Source: Ruminococcus difficilis (lineage in GTDB: Bacteria; Bacillota_A; Clostridia; Oscillospirales; Acutalibacteraceae). Taken from it: a stretch of DNA of 29,976 nucleotides. Numbering within the stretch: the stretch's first letter is position 1; each line of letters begins with the position of its first letter. This document shows, one piece after another, positions 22,755-29,976 of this stretch. The stretch is taken from contig NZ_JAEQMG010000129.1 in assembly GCF_016680995.1 (NCBI RefSeq), positions 1 to 29,976 of the forward strand, written 5' to 3'. The position numbers and the translations under genes were made by a program. The notes under the pieces are model-generated. The model ran no database searches. It was given only the letters and a program-made list of their open reading frames with translations, and was not told where the DNA came from.

Positions 22755-24163
22755 AATATGAGTTAGTTTCGGGTTTTGAGACCCACATCGAGTTACAGAC
22801 AAAGACAAAGATTTTCTGCGGCTGCACAACCCAGTTCGGCGGCGAGCCGAATACCCATTGCTGTCCCGTATGCATCGGCCTGCCGGGTACGCTTCCCGTA
22901 CTCAACCGCGAGGTCGTGCGCTACGCTATCAAGGCAGGACTTGCGGTTCACGGCGAGATCGCCGAGGTCGCAAAGATGGACAGAAAGAACTACTGCTACC
23001 CCGACCTGAGCAAGGCGTACCAGATCTCGCAGCTCTACGCTCCGCTGATCATCGGCGGCTACGTCGAGCTGAGCAACGGCAGAAGGATCCGCCTTCACCA
23101 CATTCACATCGAGGAGGACGCCGGAAAGCTTATCCACCGTCACGGCGACACCTACGTTGACTACAACCGCGGCGGCGTACCGCTGATCGAGATCGTATCC
23201 GAGCCTGATATCCGCTCGATCGACGAGGCTAAGGAGTACGTTGAGAAGCTGCAGCAGGTCATGCGCAGCATCGGCGTTTCGGACTGCAAGATGCAGGAGG
23301 GCTCGATGCGCTGCGACGTAAACATCTCCGTACGTCCCGAGGGCAGCGACAAGTTCGGCACCAGAACCGAGATCAAGAACATGAACTCCATTACCAACAT
23401 TGCGAAGGCGATGGAATACGAGTATGACCGTCAGGTCGATCTGATCGAGAGCGGCGGCAAGGTTGTTCAGGAGACCCTGCGCTACGACGACGCGAGCGGC
23501 ACTACCTCCTCAATGCGCAGCAAGGAGGACGCTCACGACTACCGCTACTTCCGCGACCCCGACCTCGTTACCATTAACATTTCGCGCGAGGAAGTTGAAG
23601 AACTCAGAGCGCAGCTGCCAGAGCTGCCAGCCGAGAAGTGCAAGCGCTACATCGACGAGCTCGGCATTCCCGAAAAGGACGCTCAGCTGCTGACGAAGTA
23701 CCGCCGTATCAGCGAGTACTTCGACGAGGCGATCGACGGCGTGAAGTCGCCCAAGACCGTTTCGAACTTCATCATCGGCCAGATTTTCCGCAGAGTCGAA
23801 ACAGAGAACGACAAGGAAGCGTTCGACGTCGCGACCACACCCGCACAGCTCAACGAGCTTGTAAAGCTGCTCGACAGCGGCAAGATCCGCAACAACCTCG
23901 CCAAGGCGACTCTCGAGAAAATGCTCGACAGCGGCAAGGGCGTGCTCGAATTCATCAGCGAGAGCGACATGGGCGGCATGGACGAAAACGCGCTGCTTGA
24001 GCTCTGCAAGGCGGCTGTTGAGGGCAACCCCAAGGCTGTTGAGGATTTCAGAAACGGCAAGGAAAAGGCGATCAAGGCGCTTGTCGGCAACGTAATGAAG
24101 AACAGCCGCGGCAAGGCTGACGCACAGGCTGCCGAGGCAAAAATCAAGGAACTGATCGGATAA
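22751..24163 (+). CDS. gatB: Asp/Glu-tRNA amidotransferase subunit B
   Basis: The kinase/amidation subunit that activates Asp-tRNA-Asn or Glu-tRNA-Gln. It begins MKYELVSGFETHIELQTKTK, then has a zinc-type cysteine set (FCGC and HCCPVC), KMDRKNYCYPDLSKAYQISQ, the HIEEDAGK motif, RGGVPLIEIVSEPD, and the C-terminal YqeY-like helical tail that binds tRNA. The start is a GTG at 22751 overlapping the gatA stop; the frame is open to 22736 but that would overlap gatA further. Length 470 residues, normal. It is the last gene before a strong terminator. Confidence 0.96.
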   Translation: MKYELVSGFETHIELQTKTKIFCGCTTQFGGEPNTHCCPVCIGLPGTLPVLNREVVRYAIKAGLAVHGEIAEVAKMDRKNYCYPDLSKAYQISQLYAPLIIGGYVELSNGRRIRLHHIHIEEDAGKLIHRHGDTYVDYNRGGVPLIEIVSEPDIRSIDEAKEYVEKLQQVMRSIGVSDCKMQEGSMRCDVNISVRPEGSDKFGTRTEIKNMNSITNIAKAMEYEYDRQVDLIESGGKVVQETLRYDDASGTTSSMRSKEDAHDYRYFRDPDLVTINISREEVEELRAQLPELPAEKCKRYIDELGIPEKDAQLLTKYRRISEYFDEAIDGVKSPKTVSNFIIGQIFRRVETENDKEAFDVATTPAQLNELVKLLDSGKIRNNLAKATLEKMLDSGKGVLEFISESDMGGMDENALLELCKAAVEGNPKAVEDFRNGKEKAIKALVGNVMKNSRGKADAQAAEAKIKELIG

Positions 24164-24183
24164 CAATATAATTTCTCTTGCAT

Positions 24184-24228
24184 AAGCGCACCGCGAAGGC
24201 ATCGGCTTCCGCGGTGCGCTTGTTTTTA
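24184..24228 (+). terminator. Terminator of the aspS-gatCAB operon
   Basis: A 12-bp GC-rich stem (24184-24195 with 24210-24221) is followed by TGTTTTTATTT. Confidence 0.9.
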
Positions 24229-24234
24229 TTTGCG

Positions 24235-24263
24235 TTGACAACTCGGCAATATAGTCGTATAAT
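24235..24263 (+). promoter_or_regulatory. Perfect consensus promoter of the beta-helix protein gene
   Basis: TTGACA (24235-24240), exactly 17 bases and TATAAT (24258-24263). An inverted repeat TATAGTC (24250-24256) / GACTATA (24266-24272) brackets the -10 box and could be an operator. Confidence 0.88.
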
Positions 24264-24295
24264 AGGACTATAATTTTATGAAAGTGAGGAGATTT

Positions 24296-27200
24296 ATGTT
24301 GAAATTATTCAAAGGCTTTACAGCAGTTTCTCTTTCAGCGCTGATGGCGTTCTCCGCTGTCGCGACAGCGGCTGCCGCGGCGGACGACGCTTACGCAGGC
24401 GCGCAGGTCATCAACGTCAGCGCTGCGGACTTGCGCGACGGCGCACAGTGGGCGCTCCAGTCCGCTCTCGATCAGGCGAAGAATCAGGCTACAGCCTCGA
24501 ACCCCGTGACCGTCAAGGCGGCTGCGGGCAGCTACGACCTCGGCTGGGGTCTGAAGATCTACGACAACACGACGCTCGACCTCAGCGGCGTTACGCTCAA
24601 GAGAACCTTTTCGGGCAATATGCTCAGAATAGGATACGAGGATCAGGTGAACTCGGGCGCTGTCGGCTATCAGTACAAGAACATCAGGCTCGTCGGCGGC
24701 ACCTACGACGGCAACAACGGCGAGAACACCATGCTCAAGGTTGCCCACGCGAAGAACTTCTCGATGGAAAACGTCACCGTTATCAACGAGCGCGAGGGTC
24801 ACATGATGGAGGTAGCGGGCTGCGACGGCTTCACCGCGACGGGCTGCACCTTCCGCGATCAGGTTCTCACTCCGCACCATGACGGATATGAGGCTATCCA
24901 GTTCGACATTCTCCACCCGAAGCACGTCGTCAACTGCCGCGCCGAGGATCTGAACTGCAAAAACATTCTCGTTGAGAACTGCGTATTCGACAACGTACCG
25001 CGCGCGGTAGGCACCCACACCGGCATTCTCAACAACCCCTTCGATGGGATCACTATCCGCAACAACACCTTCAGGAACCTCAAGAGTATCGCGGTTCAGG
25101 GCATGAACTGGATAAACGTCGATATCCGCATGAACGTGATCGAAAACGCTCCGCGCGGAATCACCGTATACTCCGTAATGGACGACGGCTCGGGCATCTT
25201 CAAGTCCTCCGAGCTTTCCTCTCTCGGCGGCACAACGAGCCACGTTTCGTCCTCGTACCAGACCCCCAAGAAGGCGAATATCAACATCTGCTACAATACG
25301 CTCAAAAACGTAGGCAGTCTCGCGGACGGCTTCGCTGATTACGAGAGTCAGGGTATCGCTGTTCTCGGCAACAAGCTCGAGCGTGTATTCCCGAAGGACT
25401 CCGTTGACGGCAGCGGCGCGCTTCCCGTCGGCGACTACTACAACGACGACGTGTCGATCTACGGCAACTACGTCGATATCCGCGGCAACGGTATCCGACT
25501 TGAGGACGTGAGAAACGCCTCTGTCACCCGCAACGAGATACTTTGCTCAAAGAACACCGTAAAGTCCGCGAACTACTACGGCATAGTTCTCCGCGACAAC
25601 GCGCAGGTCGACGGCATTGAGTACAACACGATCAAGAACGCCGAGGTCAACGGCATTCAGATCGACTCGAGCAAGGTCGGCACGATAAACTACAACGACA
25701 TCATCTCGCCCGGAAAGTACGGCATGGGCGTCTACACCACGACTATCGGCAGCATTACCGACAACTACGTCACCTCCGCCAAGAGCGAAGGCATAACCCT
25801 GCTCTGGTCGTCGAAGGCTGACAAGATAAAGTGGAACCGCGTCAGAAGCTGTTCTGGCACGGGTATTTACGTTTCCTCAAACAGCAGCTCGGGCGACGTT
25901 TCGAGCAACCTGACCTACAACTGCGGCGGCGGTATCAACGCGCCTAACAAGGGCTCCAACTACACCTCTCCCTCGCCGCTGACAAAGTTCTATCTCGAGA
26001 AGGACGGCGTTAAGATGGGAGTCGGCACCGCGTACAAGCTCGTACCCGACGTACGTCCCGTCAACGCGATCGAGTCCTTCAGCTACTCCTCGGCAAACAG
26101 CAGCATAGCAGCAGTCGACGCATACGGCAGGATCACCGCCAAAAAACAGGGCAGCACGACCGTCACCGTCGCTTCGTCGAACGGAATCAGGCAGTCCTAC
26201 CGCGTTGAGGTCAACGGCGGCAGCGGAGTAAGCTACCTCGAGCCGAAGGTTCTCGACACTCCGCAGATTTCGGGCTTCAGGAGCACTGCTCAGGGCGTTG
26301 AAATCTCGATCGCAAAGGTCGACGGTGCTTACGGCTACAGGGTATTCTACAAGGGCTCGTCGGGCTGGAAGGCTATGGGCAACACCACAAGCACAACCTT
26401 CATCGACACAGATGTCCGCAACGGCGGCACATACACCTACACCGTCCGCTGCATCGACGCAAACGGCAACTTCACAAGCTCCTACAACAACACAGGCTGG
26501 ACTTACACCTACAACTATCAACTTCCGCAGCTCGCCACTCCGCAAATCACGAAGTTCGAGAGCACCGATCAGGGCGTCAAGATCACATGGAACGCTGTCA
26601 GCGGCGCTTACGGCTACAGAGTATTCTACAAGGGCTCCTCGGGCTGGAAGGGCATGGATAACGTCACGACAAACACCTATATCGACGAGGACGTAAGGAT
26701 CGGCGGCACATATACCTACACCGTCCGCTGCATGGACAAGGACGGCAGCTTCGTTAGCTCCTACAACAACACCGGCTGGACATACACCTATCAGCCGAAA
26801 CAGCTCGACACTCCGCAGATAACGAAGTTCGAAAGCCCCGATCAGGGCGTAAAGATCACTTGGAACGCCATAAACGGCGCTTACGGCTACAGAGTGTTCT
26901 ACAAGGGCTCCTCGGGCTGGAAGGGCATGGATAACGTCACGACAAACACCTACGTCGACGAGGACGTAAGAGTCGGCGGCACCTACACCTACACCGTCCG
27001 CTGCGTTGATCAAAACGGCAAGTTCACGAGCGGCTACAACGACAACGGCTGGACATATACCTATCAGCCGAAGCAGCTCGACACTCCGCAGATAACGGGC
27101 TTCCAGAGCACCGCGCAGGGCGTCAAGATCACATGGAACAAGGTCAGCGGCGCTTACGGCTACAGAGTATTCTACAAGGGCTCGTCGGGCTGGAAGGGCA

Positions 27201-27616
27201 TGGATAATGTCACGACAAACACCTACCTCGACACCGACGTCCGCAACGGCGGCACCTACATCTACACCGTCCGCTGCATTGACAAGAACGGCAAGTTCAC
27301 AAGCGGCTACAACGACAGCGGCTGGACTTATAAATACTCCTATACCACGACATCATATCCCGAATTCACCCTCGCAAACGAGTCGAACGGCGTGCGTATC
27401 CGCTGGAACAGCATGAGCGGCGTTTACGGCTACAGGGTATTCTACAAAAACAGCAAGGGCAATTGGGTATCTATGGACACCGTGACAGGCACCTCGTACC
27501 TCGATACCGACGTGCGCAACGGCAGCACATACACCTACACCGTCCGCGGAGTTGACAAGAACGGAAGCTACGTCACCTCGTTCCTCTCAAGCGGCAAGAC
27601 GATCATCCACAACTGA
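24296..27616 (+). CDS. Secreted right-handed beta-helix protein with Ig-like and five Fn3-like repeats
   Basis: A 1106-residue exported protein. Residues 1-29 form a signal peptide (basic start, hydrophobic core, ATAAAAA before the likely cut). Residues about 40-560 are a right-handed parallel beta-helix with pectate-lyase-like rungs (repeated 'IRNNTF', 'ITVYS', 'GIQIDSSKVGTINYNDI' words), a fold of polysaccharide lyases, epimerases and carbohydrate-binding adhesins. Residues about 588-642 look like a bacterial Ig-like (Big2-type) domain. From about 653 on there are five 85-93 residue Fn3-like repeats, each with YGYRVFYK, then GGTYTYTVR or similar. There is no LPxTG, SLH or dockerin at the C-terminus. 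The ATG at 24296 is preferred: AGGAG lies just upstream, while an ATG at 24278 is too near the expected RNA start. Enzyme activity not assigned. Confidence 0.88.
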   Translation: MLKLFKGFTAVSLSALMAFSAVATAAAAADDAYAGAQVINVSAADLRDGAQWALQSALDQAKNQATASNPVTVKAAAGSYDLGWGLKIYDNTTLDLSGVTLKRTFSGNMLRIGYEDQVNSGAVGYQYKNIRLVGGTYDGNNGENTMLKVAHAKNFSMENVTVINEREGHMMEVAGCDGFTATGCTFRDQVLTPHHDGYEAIQFDILHPKHVVNCRAEDLNCKNILVENCVFDNVPRAVGTHTGILNNPFDGITIRNNTFRNLKSIAVQGMNWINVDIRMNVIENAPRGITVYSVMDDGSGIFKSSELSSLGGTTSHVSSSYQTPKKANINICYNTLKNVGSLADGFADYESQGIAVLGNKLERVFPKDSVDGSGALPVGDYYNDDVSIYGNYVDIRGNGIRLEDVRNASVTRNEILCSKNTVKSANYYGIVLRDNAQVDGIEYNTIKNAEVNGIQIDSSKVGTINYNDIISPGKYGMGVYTTTIGSITDNYVTSAKSEGITLLWSSKADKIKWNRVRSCSGTGIYVSSNSSSGDVSSNLTYNCGGGINAPNKGSNYTSPSPLTKFYLEKDGVKMGVGTAYKLVPDVRPVNAIESFSYSSANSSIAAVDAYGRITAKKQGSTTVTVASSNGIRQSYRVEVNGGSGVSYLEPKVLDTPQISGFRSTAQGVEISIAKVDGAYGYRVFYKGSSGWKAMGNTTSTTFIDTDVRNGGTYTYTVRCIDANGNFTSSYNNTGWTYTYNYQLPQLATPQITKFESTDQGVKITWNAVSGAYGYRVFYKGSSGWKGMDNVTTNTYIDEDVRIGGTYTYTVRCMDKDGSFVSSYNNTGWTYTYQPKQLDTPQITKFESPDQGVKITWNAINGAYGYRVFYKGSSGWKGMDNVTTNTYVDEDVRVGGTYTYTVRCVDQNGKFTSGYNDNGWTYTYQPKQLDTPQITGFQSTAQGVKITWNKVSGAYGYRVFYKGSSGWKGMDNVTTNTYLDTDVRNGGTYIYTVRCIDKNGKFTSGYNDSGWTYKYSYTTTSYPEFTLANESNGVRIRWNSMSGVYGYRVFYKNSKGNWVSMDTVTGTSYLDTDVRNGSTYTYTVRGVDKNGSYVTSFLSSGKTIIHN
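26252..27613 (+). repeat. Five in-frame tandem repeats of 270-279 bp (Fn3-like units)
   Basis: Units begin near 26252, 26531, 26804, 27077 and 27356. The marker ACGGCTACAG recurs at 26331, 26610, 26883, 27156 and 27426, giving spacings of 279, 273, 273 and 270. Units 2-4 are nearly identical over long stretches at the DNA level, which points to recent duplication; unit 5 is the most divergent. Confidence 0.9.
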
Positions 27617-27627
27617 ACCCACACATA

Positions 27628-27666
27628 AAAAAACGGAGAGGCTGGAATTTCAGCCTCTCCTTTGTT
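27628..27666. terminator. Bidirectional terminator between the beta-helix gene and trpB2
   Basis: A perfect 10-bp stem GGAGAGGCTG/CAGCCTCTCC (27635-27644 with 27651-27660). On the minus strand a run of seven T residues follows, on the plus strand TTTG. Confidence 0.88.
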
Positions 27667-27680
27667 ATGCGGTTATTTAA

Positions 27681-29057
27681 TTAAAGGTCTACTTTGGGAA
27701 GACCCGCGAAGCCTTTCGCGAGATCCTCGTCGGTGGGAATGTAGTCAGTCATTACGCCGTCGTTGTACTTCTCGTAAGCGACCATATCGAAGTAGCCTGT
27801 GCCTGTCAGGCCGAAGAGGATCGTCTTTTCCTCGCCTGTCTCCTTGCACTTGAGCGCCTCGTCGATAGCGACGCGGATAGCGTGGCTGCTCTCGGGAGCG
27901 GGAAGGATACCCTCAACGCGCGCGAACTGCTCAGCCGCCTGGAATACTGAGGTCTGCTCAACTGAGGTAGCCTCCATGAAGCCGTCGTGGTAGAGCTGTG
28001 ACAGAGTCGAGCTCATGCCGTGGTAACGCAGGCCGCCTGCGTGGTTAGCTGAGGGAATGAAGCCTGAGCCGAGGGTGTACATCTTCGCGAGCGGGCAAAC
28101 CATGCCTGTGTCACAGAAATCGTATGCGAACTTGCCGCGTGTGAAGCTCGGGCAGGACGCGGGCTCAACGGCGATAATGCGGTAATCAGCCTCACCTCTG
28201 AGCTTCTCGCCCATGAAGGGAGCGATAAGGCCGCCGAGGTTGGAGCCGCCGCCTGCGCAGCCGATGATGACGTCGGGCTTTACGCCGTACTTGTCGAGAG
28301 CCGCCTTTGCTTCAAGGCCGATAACGCTCTGGTGGAGAAGAACCTGGTTGAGCACGCTGCCGAGAACATAGCGATAACCCTCGGTGCCTACTGCAACCTC
28401 AACAGCCTCGGAGATTGCGCAGCCGAGTGAGCCTGTGGTGCCGGGGTGCTCGGCGAGGATCTTTCTGCCGATTTGTGTGGTTTCGGAGGGAGAAGGAGTC
28501 ACGCTCGCGCCGTAGGTGCGCATAACCTCTCGGCGGAAGGGCTTCTGCTCATAGCTGACCTTGACCATGTATACCTTGCAGTCGAGGCCGAAGTATGAGC
28601 AGGCCATTGAGAGAGCTGTACCCCACTGACCTGCGCCTGTCTCGGTGGTAACGCCCTTTAGGCCCTGCTTCTTGGCATAGTAAGCCTGAGCGATAGCGGA
28701 GTTGAGCTTGTGGCTGCCGCTGGTGTTGTTGCCCTCGAACTTGTAGTAGATCTTGGCGGGGGTGTCGAGAGCCTTCTCGAGGAAGTATGCGCGGATAAGC
28801 GGAGAAGGACGGTACATCTTGTAGAAGTCCTGGATTTCCTCGGGAATGTCGATATAAGCGTCGGTATCGTTGAGCTCCTGAGCGATAAGCTCGTCACAAA
28901 ATACGGGAGCAAGCTCCTCGGCGGTCATGGGCTTGAGTGTTGCGGGGTTAAGAAGCGGAGCGGGCTTGTTTTTCATATCGGCGCGCACGTTGTACCACTT
29001 CGAAGGGATTTCGTTTTCTTTCAGATAAATTTTATAGGGGATTTTGTTTTCAGGCAT
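27681..29057 (-). CDS. trpB: TrpB-like tryptophan synthase beta chain, TrpB2 type
   Basis: PLP enzyme making L-tryptophan from indole and serine. The 458 residues are longer than the classical TrpB1. It has a TrpB2-like N-terminus (IPSKWYNVRAD, then RPSPLIRAYFLEKAL), the PLP lysine in NTSGSHKLNSA, ETGAGQWG, and the phosphate-binding loop GCAGGGSNLGG. AGGAG eight bases upstream supports the ATG at 29057; an open frame to 29075 is rejected. The gene stands alone, without trpA. TrpB2 enzymes often work independently of TrpA, for instance in indole salvage. The leader is a T-box with a UGG (Trp) specifier, which supports the tryptophan assignment. Confidence 0.94.
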   Translation of the reverse strand: MPENKIPYKIYLKENEIPSKWYNVRADMKNKPAPLLNPATLKPMTAEELAPVFCDELIAQELNDTDAYIDIPEEIQDFYKMYRPSPLIRAYFLEKALDTPAKIYYKFEGNNTSGSHKLNSAIAQAYYAKKQGLKGVTTETGAGQWGTALSMACSYFGLDCKVYMVKVSYEQKPFRREVMRTYGASVTPSPSETTQIGRKILAEHPGTTGSLGCAISEAVEVAVGTEGYRYVLGSVLNQVLLHQSVIGLEAKAALDKYGVKPDVIIGCAGGGSNLGGLIAPFMGEKLRGEADYRIIAVEPASCPSFTRGKFAYDFCDTGMVCPLAKMYTLGSGFIPSANHAGGLRYHGMSSTLSQLYHDGFMEATSVEQTSVFQAAEQFARVEGILPAPESSHAIRVAIDEALKCKETGEEKTILFGLTGTGYFDMVAYEKYNDGVMTDYIPTDEDLAKGFAGLPKVDL

Positions 29058-29084
29058 AGGGATTTCTCCTTTCAAAATTAATAT

Positions 29085-29470
29085 TTAAAATAAAAAACCG
29101 CCCCAGCATTTGCCGGGACAGGATCATATCCTGCGGTGCCACCCTGCTTGGCGCTCTCGCGCCCTCTTAACGCGTACTTTCATACGCTGACCTTTGGTTA
29201 CGGAAAGTCCTGTTCCGTCTCACATACTATGCGTGCCGCCTTGCACGGTAATAATACCGCCGCCGTCCGTTCGTCCGCGTCATGTCCGTCCTTTGCTCGT
29301 CCGTCCTCTGTCCGTTCGTCCGCCGTCCGCCGTCCGCTGCCCGACCGCCCGCGTTTCTGCTCGCCCTCGGAAGTCCATTCAGTCATACATTCTCTGCCGC
29401 GATTTCACCGCCCGCAGCTCTCTTTGAGAGAAGCGGTAAGACCTACTCACTCTTCCTCAACGGTTTAACG
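29085..29470 (-). ncRNA. T-box riboswitch, tRNA-Trp-sensing, with an enlarged linker
   Basis: On the minus strand stem I runs from GGAAG (29456-29452) to CTTCC (29373-29369), with a specifier loop GAA-TGG-AC whose codon TGG (29377-29375) reads Trp. The T-box core AGGGTGGCACCGC lies at 29145-29133. The base after its TGG is C, which pairs with the G73 discriminator expected for bacterial tRNA-Trp. A terminator ending in GCGG and six T residues lies at 29136-29091. About 220 bases separate stem I from the T-box core, much of it GGAC-rich repeats. When tRNA-Trp is uncharged, antitermination should allow trpB expression. Confidence 0.92.
29262..29337 (-). repeat. GGAC-rich degenerate repeat inside the T-box linker
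   Basis: In about 75 bases the minus-strand word GGAC occurs ten times, mostly as GGACG or CGGACG. GCGGACGAACGGAC occurs twice (near 29269-29282 and 29310-29323). The tract is rich in purines plus C and nearly free of T on the transcribed RNA strand. Confidence 0.85.
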
Positions 29471-29476
29471 TGTCAT

Positions 29477-29505
29477 ATTTTACACCGAAATTATCGGTTT
29501 GTCAA
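29477..29505 (-). promoter_or_regulatory. Promoter of the T-box-trpB2 unit
   Basis: On the minus strand TTGACA (29505-29500), 17 bases and TAAAAT (29482-29477), just before stem I of the T-box. Confidence 0.82.
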
Positions 29506-29546
29506 GTGGTTTTCGGAAAAATTCACTAACATTGTGTCGAAAGGGA

Positions 29547-29574
29547 TAAAAAAAGAGGGCAGGTTGACCTGCCC
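29547..29574 (-). terminator. Terminator of acpP
   Basis: On the minus strand GGGCAGG, loop TCAA, CCTGCCC is followed by TCTTTTTTT. It starts 18 bases after the acpP stop codon. Confidence 0.9.
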
Positions 29575-29591
29575 CGATTCTTGAGATTAAA

Positions 29592-29819
29592 TTAGGAATT
29601 AGCCTCGATGTAGGAAACAAGAGCGCCTACAGTCTTGATGTTCTCGATTTCCTCGTCGGGAACCTCAACCTCGAACTCGTCCTCGATGGACATGAGAAGG
29701 TCTACTACGTCGAGAGAATCTGCGCCGAGATCTTCCTGAAGGTCGGTGTCAACGGTAATCTTATCCTCGTCAACGTCAAACTGCTCTGCAAGAATTGCCT
29801 TTACTTTTTCCAATACCAT
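29592..29819 (-). CDS. acpP: Acyl carrier protein
   Basis: A 75-residue acidic protein that carries acyl chains in fatty acid synthesis. The 4'-phosphopantetheine attachment site is the Ser in LGADSLDVVDLLM (Ser35), preceded by the usual DTDLQEDLGA. Length and charge are typical of the housekeeping protein. GGAGG eight bases upstream supports the ATG. It appears monocistronic here, with a terminator 18 bases downstream; no other fab gene is in the window, although upstream genes lie beyond its edge. Confidence 0.96.
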   Translation of the reverse strand: MVLEKVKAILAEQFDVDEDKITVDTDLQEDLGADSLDVVDLLMSIEDEFEVEVPDEEIENIKTVGALVSYIEANS

Positions 29820-29926
29820 TATAAATTCCTCCCTAAAAGTAATTCGTGCCTGTGATTATGAAAATCTGGACAAAGGCACAGGTTTTATGCTACAATGGTT
29901 GCAAGCAAAATTGATTTGCTACTTCA

Positions 29927-29955
29927 ATATTATTGATAAAATCACTCTTTGTCAA
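29927..29955 (-). promoter_or_regulatory. Probable promoter of acpP
   Basis: On the minus strand TTGACA (29955-29950), 17 bases and TAATAT (29932-29927). The leader would be about 100 bases; no known operator was recognised in it. Confidence 0.6.
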
Positions 29956-29976
29956 TATCTATTTCAAAATTTTTTT

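Noticed and set aside
25877..27013. A 378-codon minus-strand frame with repeated words opposite the Fn3 repeats
   Set aside because: Its repeats are simply the reverse reading of the 273-bp Fn3 units; no promoter or ribosome binding site was seen.
26252..27613. CRISPR-like regular spacing
   Set aside because: The 270-279 bp periodicity is in frame and encodes Fn3-like protein domains; there are no short repeats with unique spacers.
24296..27616. Substrate of the neighbouring sortases
   Set aside because: The C-terminus has no LPxTG-like motif, hydrophobic segment or basic tail.
29136..29468. Arg/Ser/Pro-rich plus-strand open frames over the T-box leader
   Set aside because: They are the antisense of a structured RNA with GGAC repeats; the residues are an artefact of the repeat.

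Overview
The window reads as a chromosomal segment of a moderately GC-rich Firmicute, most likely a gut-type clostridium (Ruminococcaceae/Oscillospirales-like). The reasons are AGGAG-type ribosome binding sites, many near-consensus sigma-A promoters with 17-base spacers, a T-box riboswitch, an AspRS-GatCAB operon for indirect Asn-tRNA synthesis, and families frequent in that group (DUF6465, CpXC, class C sortases, PduL used without a microcompartment, TrpB2). The species call is inference. No phage, transposase, CRISPR array or plasmid gene was seen.

Layout. 1-222: a solitary 5S rRNA on the minus strand with its own promoter and terminator and no 23S next to it. 219-9423, all minus: an arginine biosynthesis cluster read argG-argH-argC-argJ-argB-GNAT-argD-argF, followed by a GtrA-like membrane protein. 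It is complete from glutamate to arginine because ArgJ recycles the acetyl group; carbamoyl phosphate synthase is not in the window. 9424-9757: a 334-base divergent control region with ArgR-box-like sites. 9758-12552, plus: flavin reductase-like protein, citrate synthase, DUF1275 membrane protein. 12581-15868: a CpXC protein, a helical Ala/Glu-rich protein, a DUF6465 protein behind a perfect consensus promoter, and an AEC transporter. 15990-17725, minus: two overlapping class C-type sortases without a visible substrate. 17904-19129: a PduL phosphotransacylase and a divergent family-4 uracil-DNA glycosylase. 19254-24163, plus: aspS-gatC-gatA-gatB, preceded by a 31-bp near-perfect palindrome centred on the promoter -10. 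24296-27616, plus: a large secreted beta-helix protein with an Ig-like segment and five Fn3-like tandem repeats. 27681-29482, minus: trpB2 under a tryptophan T-box. 29592-29955, minus: acyl carrier protein.

How the genes work together. The window is mainly nitrogen and amino-acid metabolism: citrate synthase makes the precursor of 2-oxoglutarate and glutamate, the arg cluster turns glutamate into arginine, trpB2 serves tryptophan supply under control of tRNA-Trp charging, and AspRS/GatCAB makes Asn-tRNA (and possibly Gln-tRNA) by transamidation. I did not find a clearly new multi-gene system. The strongest unexplained signals are in non-coding DNA: (i) a long linker full of GGAC words inside the T-box leader, (ii) the palindrome on the aspS promoter, (iii) a roughly 50-bp element found twice, each time directly after a stop codon and in the same orientation relative to that gene, (iv) a perfect triplication of the argH Shine-Dalgarno region, and (v) the free-standing 5S gene.
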